Both the position numbers and the translations under genes were made by a program. A DNA stretch of 64,000 bases from Siderastrea radians (taxonomy: Eukaryota > Cnidaria > Anthozoa > Scleractinia > Rhizangiidae), in NCBI GenBank assembly GCA_964017195.1, contig OZ024897.1, positions 9,702,951 through 9,766,950 on the forward strand, read 5' to 3'. Below are positions 45,801-57,800 of the stretch, one piece after another. Position 1 is the stretch's first letter, and each line of letters starts with the position of its first letter. The notes beneath the pieces are model-generated. The model was not told where the DNA came from. It worked only from the letters and a program-made list of their open reading frames with translations, and did no database searches.

Positions 45801-48800
45801 AGAAAACGACAGGTTACACAATCTGCTTACCTGATTAGAGTTGTGTTCCTGGAGTCCACGAGCCTAGAGTGGAAGGGAAGTTTCAAATTAGTCAAACAAA
45901 ACAAACAAAATTAAACTAACATGACCTGCGGACAAGAATATTCCCGAAAGCAAAAGAAAAGGTTTAAGAGGGACTGCGGCTAAGAAACGACCAATCGCTT
46001 CTGGCCCAAAAATCAATTTGGCTGATTTTTATACCACAAGTAAAGTTTATTTAACTGTATTTAAAAACGTATTTCTTTTGGTTTGAATTCGCTCCTTTCA
46101 AGAAATATCGAGCTGCGAAGTTTGGTCGTCTGCTAGGCGTCCAAATCGAGCCACAAAATGGCGTTTCTCTAAGTCGCCCAAAAATTATTCTCGCAACGTA
46201 AACTGATCGAAAACTCACATTAAAATAGAATATAAGTCTTATTTATACATCCCAGCAGGACAATCTTCGAATTGTATTAAAAAGAGGACGCAGAAAAAAA
46301 AATTTAATGTACCATACCAGATAAGCTATCGTTTCAAGGATGATTTTGAAAGAATTATTTGTCAAAAGTTCAACAACTTCTAAAGGAGTAAAACCCCTAA
46401 ATGAAGAACTATAAGGATAGAGTTCATAACTGCAGCAAAACATTTTGCGGACCTAATATATTGGTGTTGTACGAAACGATTAAAACTACTGTATTTGCCG
46501 TTATTTCGTGACTAGAGCGAACCGCCTCTGTGTTGTTCACAACATCGTAAATACCAGGTTGTAAGCGTCTTCAACTCTCACCAACCATCCTGAATATTGA
46601 AAAAGGGAATTAAGAGAGCATACAAGGCAAATGGTTCAAAAAGTAAAGCAATTTTCTCCTTTACCGTGAACTTAAGGCATTCAAATCCTTTGCAATGTGG
46701 TCGCGTGACTGACTTCGGATTTCCAGCTGAAGAAGGAATCTAAATGTTTCGAATCAAAAAAGACAAAATAAGGAGTGAAACCAACTCTGCCACGTGAGAC
46801 ACGTATGCAAATACAGTAATCTTGAATCTTCTGCAAACAAAGAAGCGAATCCAAGTTCAATTTAGCTCAAATTGTTGGCCACAGGCTTTGAGTGTATGTT
46901 GCATTTCGTTATATTTCGTTACAATCGCCGCGCTTTCAAGAGGTCTGGTCAGCGGCGTCTTTAGATTGCAATTACATTTGAATGTAGGTCTGGATTGTAA
47001 TCTATCAACCATGGCGGATGTTTGTTCTTTGTCTAAAATAGGGGTTATAACTTGTGGTTCGTCTCGTGGACGAACAGAAACTGTTTTTTTGTACGAATGT
47101 CGTGACGATATCAGTGTGCACTTGAAGAACTGTAGCTTGTCACGCTCGAACCTCAAGGAATACGAGGTAATCCTGCAAAGAGCTGGCCTAAACCGGATAT
47201 CTCTTGAAGACGTTAAAAAACTACGTGTCTGCCCTCGCCATCGCTTTGGCCTGGGAAAGTACTGGAGGCCATCGCGGTTGTGCCAGTATCCAGAGCACAA
47301 ATCCTCGCCGGCGAAAGTCAAGGGTCGTGACATAATCAACATCCCTCTGGCACAGGAAATTTATGACCTTTTCGGAATATCTGTGCCCGTAGGATCAGGT
47401 AAGAATGAATTTCACAGTTTACTGAAAATCTTTTTTTACTCATTTACGCAGCGAGTTATCAGTGTCAGTGTTAGCTGAGAGTTATATTTTGCTCTGAAGG
47501 AGTTTTTTTTTTCTATAGCCATATGTTCATCCTGCCGAAAAAGTCATAAGGCCAAGATGAATGCCACATTATTTGCTACAGAAGAGGGACCCATAAAGCC
47601 AAAAGATGCCGACGAAGGTGACTGCTTGAGGTTAAGGTATGCTGATCTAAGTCATCTGTTAAGTGCTGCGGAAATTGGTATTACCATATGTTATAAATTT
47701 CTTGAGATTTTCCTCATGAGATTTATCTCTGTTTTACAGAAAGGGCAAAGTGACAATAAGCTGTAGCGAGGCAAGCCCGGGTCAGTTTGCAGCAACCCCT
47801 AAGGAAAACCGAGCTTTAGATGTAACTTGGACTCCAAGTGCTTTCAATGAGCAAGACAGTGACAGTTCAGGAGAAGAGGGCTTGATAAGTTCTGAAGATG
47901 CTGACACCCTGCACGTGTACAATGCGGCAATGTCAAAATTAGCAACATCGGGAGATTCCGCAGGTACATTTTCACCCCTGACAACTCGCTTAAAGACTAC
48001 ATGGGAAAACACCCCCGAGATTGACCGTAAAAAATGCCAGGAAAAAGCTTTGCAAGGTTGCCTTGTTGTCTGTGAGGTAGTAGCACCGAATGCAAGGGAT
48101 GATTTATTTCACGCGCTTTGCCATCTGAGCCCAAATGAGCCAAAGGATGAAATCAGTAGGGAACTCGCAGCGCTAATGACCGCATACAGAGATGCCCCTT
48201 CCAAAAGCGCGAAACTGCAGATTTTGAGTCTGTACGCGAACAGATTCCCCGCTGAAAAACTAATGAAATACCACGAACAGTATGAACCCCTCACGCACTG
48301 GCAAATTAAGCAAGCCAGAAAACACGCAAAAGAGCAAGGTCCTGGCATACCAGAGGAAAAAACATTACTCATCGAGTTCGCCTTCCAATGGAAAAAGTCG
48401 ATCACTTCATAGATTTCATTAACAGGCCTTATTTTTACCAAGATGTGGCATATGGAACTAGAATTCTCAAGCTTGATACTGGGGAGAAACTTACCATGCC
48501 TAATATTGTGCGCACGGTAACGCGATCTACAATGATTCATCAGTACCAGCAGTACTGTGATGAGGAAGGCTTCTCACCCCTAAGTGTTCGGACTCTATAC
48601 AAGATTCTTGAGGTGAGAGAAGCGTCCCAAAGGAAATCTCTTCAAGGATTAGATAACATTGCTACTGACGGCGCAGCTGGTTTTGAGTCGCTCGAGAAAA
48701 TAGTAGATGAGCTGCAATCATTGGGAGCTGAAATAACTTGGTGCAAGGAAAACAAGGCACGTCTGAAGGAGTGCAAATGCTACCTGAAAACAGAGTATCC

Positions 48801-51800
48801 AGTTCACTGCAGAGATGGCCAGCCGAGCACCTGTGCAGACCACTGTCGTAATTTTGCTCTCAGTGATAACAGTGATGAAGCTTTTAAGGCACAATGTGAT
48901 CACGCCCATGATACGGTTTGCGAAAAGTGTGAGGCTTTGCAAAGTGTACTGCGAGAAATCGAAAAGCAAATAAGAAGTAAATCGATTGTTTTTTACAACA
49001 AAGATCACCAAGAGGATATGCTTTACGATTTTGCAAAGGCCAAAAATAACATCCTTAATTGGAAGGCACACATACTAAGATCATGTAATCAAGAGAAGGC
49101 CAAGCAAGACCTATTACAGAACCTTGAAACATCAGAAGCTATCATTGTGATGGACTGGGCCATGAAATTCCAGCAAATGAAGTTCAGAGAGAAGCAGGAA
49201 GAGTGGTTTGGAAAGCGTGGTTTAAGTTGGCACATAAGTAGCGTTGTGTTTAAAGACCCAAACAGTGAGGAGGTCGAGGTACAATCGTATGCCCACCTCT
49301 TTGACTCGTGTACCCAAGACTGGTATGCAGTGGCCTCCATTCTAGAAGATCTCCTCGTCAAGCTTAAGTCCAGCAACCCCTTGATTTGTCAAGTATATTT
49401 GCGTTCAGACGAGGCGGGTTGTTATCATAATAACTCCCTTGTCGCGGCTTTATCAAGCATCGGAGAACGAACTGGCATCACGGTGAAAAGACTGGATCAC
49501 TCTGAACCACAACACGGGAAAGACGTTTGTGATCGAATTTTGTGCCCAATGAAAGCAGCTATTCGAACCTTCTGTAACGAAGGACATGACATTCTCACTG
49601 CGAATGACATGCAAACTGCCCTGAAAGAACGACCAGTGAGAGGGACCACTGCTGCAGTTTGCTCTGTTGATGAGTCACGTAACACCGCAGAGGTGAAGAA
49701 GATAGAAAGGTTCAGTAAATTTCATAACTTTTCCTTTGAGAATGATGGTGTTCGTGTTTGGAGAAGCTATGGCATTGGGGTAGGAAAGCTTTTCCCTTAC
49801 AAGTCTTTGATCGTGAAACCTCAAGGGTCGTCATCACTGGTTATCGAGAAACCATTTTTCCCCATAAGCCAGTCTCGAGTCCTTAAACAGGAGACGAAGA
49901 CAAGAGAAGAATGCCCTTCTGTTTTTGTCTGCCCTGAGCCTGGCTGCACAGAAACGTTTGCGAAATTTGCTGACTTTGAGCTTCATCTCGATGTGGGAAA
50001 ACACGTTTTACAGCAGGGTTCAGATACACAACATAATGTTTATGACAAGATTAGACGAGACTGGGTCAGTAGGTTTGCAACAGTCCAGACTGAGAGAAGT
50101 AAACCAGCATCCCAGACATCCAGTGACACAGAAGCACATAACAAGGAGTCGGAACCCCAAGCTACAATGGGATGGGCTCTGGCCAAAAGTAGGGGTGGTC
50201 CAACTCAATTCTCTGCAAAGGTGAAAGAGTATTTGACAAAAAAATTCGACTTCGGGGAAAAAACAGGACAGAAAGCAGATCCAGAACAGGTGGCAAAGGA
50301 CATGCGTAACTCGAGAAATCTTGAAAACCAAAGAATCTTTGGTAGGGAAGACTGGCTCACTAAGGCACAAGCCCAAGGATTCTTTTCTCGCCTAGCATCC
50401 GCAAGAAGAAAGCGCGGTTACAGTGATGCCACTAATCAAGAAGAGAACGACGAAGACTACCGCCCGGGAGAAGAGGATGAGCAACGTCAAGCTGTCGAAG
50501 AGGTGATGGAGGATCTCGGACTAAAGCATCCGATTTTATTTGACATTTACAATGTCTGCCAATATTTTCACGGTAAAAAGCTGTCATCTTTTAATGTGAA
50601 TATGTTAAGAGATATGTGCCGTTATTTCCAAATCCCATTTAAACAAAGAGATGTTAAAAAGGAGCTGATAGCGAAGATTTCAGGTTTGGTAAAGGAATGT
50701 CAGTGTAACAAGAAATAACTTTTGTAATAATAGAAAATATTATATTGTAATAAGTAACAATAATGGAATTTTCAAGGAGAGTAATGTGTTCTGCTGCAAA
50801 TAATTTAATAGCGGAAAGGCATTCTTGTAGCGCAGAATTTTTTGTATTTAGTTTATTACCTTATTCTTACTAGTTTTCGTGCGTGCTTGATATCGCGATT
50901 GTCGCGTTTTGGAAAAAAAAATCGCGAAAAGTTATATTCGCGAAAGAGCGCAAAAATTGAACACTCGAAATTTGCCATGCAATATAACAAAACAATTCAT
51001 GAACTTCAATTGTTGTGAGTCACGGCTTTGCTGGTAAATGTTCTCAAGTAAAACTGTCACTTTCTGTCCTTGAAAATATATCTTTCTGGTCTTGTCTTCG
51101 ATTAGCACTTCTTTCGATTCACTGTTATCTTCAGCTTGTAAATCAGCCAAAACCTCTTTAGTACAGTCAACAAATATTCCATTTGCAGGATCCTTGTAGT
51201 TAGTTTAAACAAGGCCTTGTGTCTTTCCAGTATTTCATTGTTCTTTGACGTATGATCCATCTCATGTTCGAATCTGTGGCTAACAATTTGAGGTAAATTG
51301 AACCTGATTGAATCGGTTGATTCGCTTCTTTGTTCGCAGAAGATCGAAGATTACTGTATTTACATTTGAGTCTCATGTGGCAGGTTTGGTTTCACTCCTT
51401 GTTCTGTCTTTTTTGATCCGAAACATTTAGATTCCTGCTTCAGCTAGAAATCCGAAGTCAGTCACGCGACCACATTGCAAACGATTTGAAGACCTTAAGT
51501 TGACGGTAAAGGAGAAAATTGCTTTGCTTTTTGAACCAGTTGCTTTGTATGCTCTCTTAATTCCCTTTTTCAATATTCAGGATGGTTGGTGAGGGTTGAA
51601 GACGCTTACAACCTGGTATTTACGATGTTGTGAACAACACAGAGGCGGTTCGCTCTAGTCACGAAATAACGGTAAATACAGTAGTTTTAATCGTTTCGTA
51701 CAACACCAAAATATTAGGTCCGCAAAATGTTTTGCTACAGTTGTGAACTCTATCCTTATGGTTCTTCATTTAGGGGTTTTACTCCTTTAGAAGTTGTTGA

Positions 51801-54800
51801 ACTTTTGACAAATAATTCTTTTAAAATCATCCCTCAAACCATAGCTTATATGGTATGGTACATTAAAAAATTTTTTCTGCATCCTCTTTTTAATACAATT
51901 CGAAGATTGTCTTGCTGAAATGTATAAATAAGACTTATATTCTATTTTAATGTGAGTTTTCGATCAATTTACGTTGCGAGAATAAATTTTGGGGGACTTT
52001 GAGAAACGCCATTTTATGGCTCGATTTGGGCGCCTAGCAGACGACCAAACTTCGCAGCTCGATATTTCTTGAAAGGAGCGAATTCAAACCAAAAGAAATA
52101 CGTTTTTAAATACCGTTTAATAAACTTTACTTGTGGTATAAAAGTAAGACAAATTGATTTTTGAGCCAGAAGCGACTGGTCGTTTCTTAGCCGCAGTCCC
52201 TCTTAATTGCTATGAATATAGGACTCTGTAAATGGTTTGAAACCAGGCCTGAGTCATATGATAAGTCGGTAGAGCGTGATCGTCCGAGTGAGTGCAGTCC
52301 TGAGAAGGACTTTTTGTGGAGACATTGACTGCTGTTTCCACAACCTGAGCGGACGTCATCATCACAGTGGTGACGATGACTTCCGCTGAGGTTGTCGAAA
52401 CCTCCGTCAGTGTCACAGCAAAAAGTCCTTCTCAGGACTGCACTCACTCGGACGATCATACTGTACCGTCTTATGATATAGGATTCAGAACTCAGGAAAG
52501 GGGACTTTATGTAGAACGAACTCCCCAGGTGCGTTTTTGGATACTTTCTGTACGTTTAATTGGGAAACTATGGATATCAATACATTTCTGTAACATTTTG
52601 GAAAAATCAAAACAGAGGCCGAGGTGACTATCTGTCTGTCTGACTTACCTACCAACCGACTAACCAATCGTCCGACCAATCGACTGACTGCTGACTGACT
52701 GAATGACTGACCGATCGACCGATCGACCGACCGACCGACCGACCGACCGACCGACCGACCGACCGACCGACCGACCGACTGACCGACCGACCAACTGACT
52801 AGCTGGCTGACTGAGCTGAGTAGTTTACAGAATTATGTAGACTAGCAGGCTGACGGAAACAACTGACTGGCTAACTGTTCCTTCGACTTGTCATAATTTC
52901 TGTGTGTGTGGGGGGGGGGGGGGTAAGTCGGGAGGGGGAAAATACCTCTGAAAAACGCAAAAGAAATGTAAGTACCAAAACCGTGTTCATACCTTGGCTT
53001 TCTTGGAAGGGTGTCCATACAGACACAGGAAACACTGCTCTAGGTCACGCACGAGCTCCTGCAAAAAATCAAACCAAACATCTGAAGTGAAACAAAGTTT
53101 CACTTGTAACCTTTGGCGGCATGCGTCATTTGGAACTGTCTTCCTACTGATATGACACTACCTTTAAGTGGAATACTATATTTACTACTGTCGAATACTA
53201 CCTTTTATTAACTTTTTGTGAGATAATAGGAGGGCGTGTCACTGTGAATATTGCATCAAACGGCATCCCTAAACAGCGAGGCTTAAAGGGACACTGTCAC
53301 GGGGATTTTCACTGGCTGGAGTGAAATGTGCTGAACCTCAAATTAAATACCATTGCTCGTACATCTTCTAGAGCATCCAGAGAAAGAAACCGATGATTTT
53401 AGCTTTTTAAAGTAATCCTAAAAATAGGTGACAGAGCCCCTTTAAGTTAACTAAATTTTTTGGCATTTATTTGCTTCCAAGTTGTCTTACATTTTCACTT
53501 ATTTACCTGTAGACCGTCATTTTGTATCCCGAGTGGAAATACTGTGTGTAACCTTTTGATGGATTAATAATAGTATGTCCAGTTGAATTTATAGAAATGG
53601 TTATGTAACTCTAACAGCTATCACGATGGCCGCTTTAAGATTACAAGAGGGGCGTACAGACCTCTCTGGCAGTGACGACTGGTTTTGCAAGCTCTTCTGT
53701 TAGAACTTCAACTTTTAGCAACAAGAACACTCCTTCATTATTACAACACCAACCGCGCCTGCAATGAAAAAAAAAAACGTTTTCCAGTTAAGAATGCTAG
53801 AGCGGAAAATAGTGGATAGCCTGGACTTAAAACATGATCAACCATTCAAAGAATTTCGAGTCTCATTGTCAAATTAGAACCAATAGAACACATGGCCAGT
53901 TGTCGTGTGACAATGGAGGACCCTAAAAAGTGAACAAGACATGTCAACATCAAAATTTATTTCGCGAGCGTTCCTCATACCTTCCGAGATGCTCATGCGC
54001 AGTACGCAGAAACTGCAGTGATGGTGATAAGTTACTTGCAGGCATGTCACTTATGACACTGACGCTGCTCACATTGCTATCTGTGCTCGCAGTCTCAGGC
54101 ATTGGAGTGTCTGTAGATGGAGTCACAATCGGAGCGCTTGTCTTGGTCGAGTTGTCCGCTACGTCGTCATACTTCTCTTGGCTTTAAATTAGAACACAAA
54201 TGCAAAACTCAGGAAATGAGAATGGAACTATTAAAGAAAAAGATGGTCAAGATTTTATGTTCTCAAATTCATTAATAATTCATAACGAGAAAACAGAGGA
54301 AATTACTACCGTGACAATGGTTTGGAGACCGGATCTTAATTAGCAGAACATTTTGCGAACATTTGCTTAGAATTTCTCCAAAAATTATGAATGGTTTGAG
54401 AAGCCATATCAAAAACTAGAAAGGGTTTTTTCATCAGGTATCTAAACATATCGAAGTCGGTTAAAAAAAACTCGGCTGCCCCTCGTTTTGTCAACGCACT
54501 TCTCAGTCCCTTCTCAGTGTTTGGACATCGTGATGAAACACTTTTCTCGTATTTGATATATCACTGAATAATCACTCATTTATTGCCGGACTCCTGCCAT
54601 TTGTCGGGTACTTAAAAAAAAATCAAACCATACTTAACGTTGTTGGGGATGGGTCCCAATTGATCTAGTCCTGACCAGATACGTTAACAAACTCAAGCAA
54701 AATCTTAGTTAGGCCCCTCATTACCCCCACCCCCCTCCCCTACGTTGACGCCACAGCACAATGTTGATTCATCGTTGAGCATCATATAGAACAGGGTCAT

Positions 54801-57800
54801 TTCCAGTTCTGTCACCTTTACGTAATGGAGAGAGAAGAAAAGAAGAAAAGGAGGGGCCACCATAACGGCAACAAAAATTATTCTCGGTACAACAGTACAG
54901 CTTGAGTGTTAATTTGTTTTCTTCAGCGAAGGAGCTCCGCGAGGCCACTTTTGAAGGAATGATTCTGTGCTTCTCATGCAATACTAGCAAAAATAATCAG
55001 CGAAACTCACTGTTTGATAATCCTGTAGAGTAGAACCCAGGGTTTGGCAGTGGCAAGAGGCGGCTCAGAGCTGTTCTCAGAAGCGTACATGGAAGCCTCT
55101 AGAACCTGTACACGAAACAGGGAAGTAAACAGATTGTGATAGAGTCAATCCTAACTGTAGGCAGACAGTTACAGATATTCATAATTACAGTACAACGTTA
55201 AATTTTGGCGTGCTCCCATTGGTCGAAATCGATCACGTGACGCGATAGTGTCTCTCCTCAGCGGGCGCCTATCAGCGAATAGTGCCCGCTTTTGGCAATT
55301 TCGCTCAAAATTTAGCGTTGTACAATAAAAACAATAGAGTCCTTCTGTCTCAGGCCCTATGTGTGATTGCTTCCCTCGGAAGTTTGATGTTCAAACTTCA
55401 TATAACCCCTCAAACTACGTTCTCGGGCTAATATTTGTTGTGAACATCGAATTTCCTCGGGTAACCTATCACACAATGGTGCCTTCGAAAGAAGAACTCT
55501 ATTGTTCAACTAATAACCCTCCATAGCTGGGGACATTACAGACGTTTTATTTTTAAGAGAAAACACTACTGATGAATAAACGGCCCTTGCACGATATGAC
55601 CTTGGCTGAACAATACGAATGGAAACTGTCTTTAAAAGATGCTGCTGTAATTTTGTTGTAGGTTCATAAACATTGGAACACTGGAAATTGGTTGACACTT
55701 CAGGCTAAATATTAGTAACATTGTTCCTAGTTGCCATCAACGGTAGAATTGCATCTTTGGGTCAATAATGCCAAAAGCACTGTAAACCAGTCTCTGGTTG
55801 CTATCAAAAATGAACAGTTTCTAATAGCAATATTGTGAATCAAACAAAAGAAAACCGAGAAAAGATACATTTGAGAAGTAACTGCTACTGCTGTTATTGC
55901 TATATACTGGTTGCATTGCTTTTTTTGCCACGAACAGTAGAATTGTATCTTTATTTCATTGAAGAATCATTTTTAGACAAAATCTTCGTCACAGACCCAA
56001 GAAACGCTGTAGTCCCCAAACCTTTTCAAATACAGGAATCCTAAACAAGGTTGAGCATGACAATAGGTACTAACCCTTTAAGCCCTCTCAGTGACGAAAA
56101 TGAAATTTCTCTTTGTATCATCAGTACTTGTTCCAACATTCAAGTGACGAGAATAAAGAAGGTGATCACCAAGGATACGATGTTTTGATACTTAGACAAA
56201 TTCCCCTTACTAGTTCGATAACAAATGTAGGGGGAACTGTAAGGAGAATATATGCATATTCATATCAGAACTTAAAAAGTTAATGTGAATACAAAAAATA
56301 AAAAACAAGGAAAACATCTGAGAAGTAGCTGCTGTTGCACCATGTAGTGTATTTATAATCTTAATACTATAACTGCACCTTCACGACGTTATGAGTTAGC
56401 CTGCTGAGCTTGTCTTGAGGAATCTTATCCAGCACATCCTTACACTCCAAAATACTCCTGTGATTAAAAGAATCAAAGAGACAGTTGACAATTTATGTTT
56501 GAAACAACGTTACAGGAAACATTTACAAAGCTTCACAAGAAGAGTTGGGGTTGTTCCTTTCTTATGAAACTGATTCTTAATCAGTTTAAACCGTACAAAA
56601 GTACTCGAGGGTAAATAAGCTGTTTTTAGCATACGTTTGTTTTAAAAGTTCGATAATCAACAATAATAATAATTGTAAACTTATAGAGCAGTTTTCAGTT
56701 GAGTGTCAAAAGTAATGTTGTGTTTGCTTTGGTTTTGCTTTGTTTCGCTCTCTGATTAGTTAAAAAAGTTTGCGCCACTTTCTCAACCAGTCAGTCGAAA
56801 AACCAAAACCATTCGTGACTTGCTTGCACACGCTTTCCCCCGCTTAACACTAATTACTTGTTTTTGCTTCGATTTCTGATTGGTTCATTTTGTGTTTTGT
56901 TCCTGTTGCGATTGGATAACGTAAAAACTTTGGTTTTGCTTTTACGACACTCATTTGAAAACCGCTCTCTTGCGCATTTTCTATATCAGAAATGATCAAA
57001 TGCGCAATACAATATCCCTTAAATCGTAGACTCGGTGTTCTTCTTTTTCTGGGCTCACTTTCCACTCGTCATTGTTAACACTAACAATTTGGCATGTATC
57101 ATTCTTCAGGCACCACCCTTAAGCCTTATTTTAAACTTGTATTATGATAAACAAAAGAGAGTTTGATATAACATAAGAAAGATTAGGATGGCCGAGATTG
57201 AAGATGCTAGGTAAAGAAGTATCGTTCCTGACAAACTTGAAAACAAATTGGGCTACGTTTTAACAACTGATGTCCAGGACTGAACTCTGTCCAAAAAAAC
57301 AAACAAACAAACATACAAACATACAAACATACAAACAAACAAACAAACAAACAAACAAACAAACGCAGGATGAAATGTAAAATAGCAGGGTTGACCTCAT
57401 GCCTTACCTGTCAATGCATGCAAAGAGCCTGGAAAGAGTTGTGGACCAGGCCTCGCACGGACTCATCTGTGACACGGCCTCGTTCAGAGCAACCTCAGAA
57501 CACGTCAGACATTGCTACAAAAGGTGAAAAAAAAGTTGAAGAAAACTTTAAAGATAAGTAAAATTGACCATCCTTAAGACCTCGATAAAGTTTTCATTAA
57601 GGTTATTCTAGTAGTAAGCAGGGGGTATGTCACATTTTTGAGCCAAGTGAATGACTTTTTCATTTAACAGTACTCATAGAAGAATATGAAGCTGAGAACA
57701 TGTTCTACTTCGGTACGGTACACTACAATCCACACGTAAAGGGGAGAAAAACTTTGAATACACTAACAAGCTTTGCGTTTCAGCTTAAAAACAATACATT

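Larger units (their letters stand above)
45968..52202. mobile_element. 6235-bp DNA transposon with 884-bp terminal inverted repeats
   Basis: The left repeat is 45968-46851 and the right repeat is 51319-52202; both are 884 bp and begin GAGGGACTGCGGCTAAGAAA. They have a few small differences but are clearly homologous along their whole length. TTAA flanks both ends. Inside, on the plus strand, is one spliced gene (47011-50718) for a DDE-like protein. TTAA specificity is known for piggyBac and Kolobok superfamilies; the protein does not look like a piggyBac transposase. The element sits in the CABIN1 intron between exons 53058-52993 and 45863-45831, opposite to CABIN1 transcription. It looks recent, apart from one frameshift. 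Confidence 0.93.

Noticed and set aside
46822..47010. Upstream extension of the transposon protein to the ATG at 46822
   Set aside because: The added residues come from the terminal inverted repeat and its border; the ATG at 47011 has a better context and starts the conserved part.
48355..48363. Programmed -1 frameshift at AAAAAAC
   Set aside because: The heptamer is in the downstream register, not the incoming frame, so a simple indel or sequencing error is preferred.
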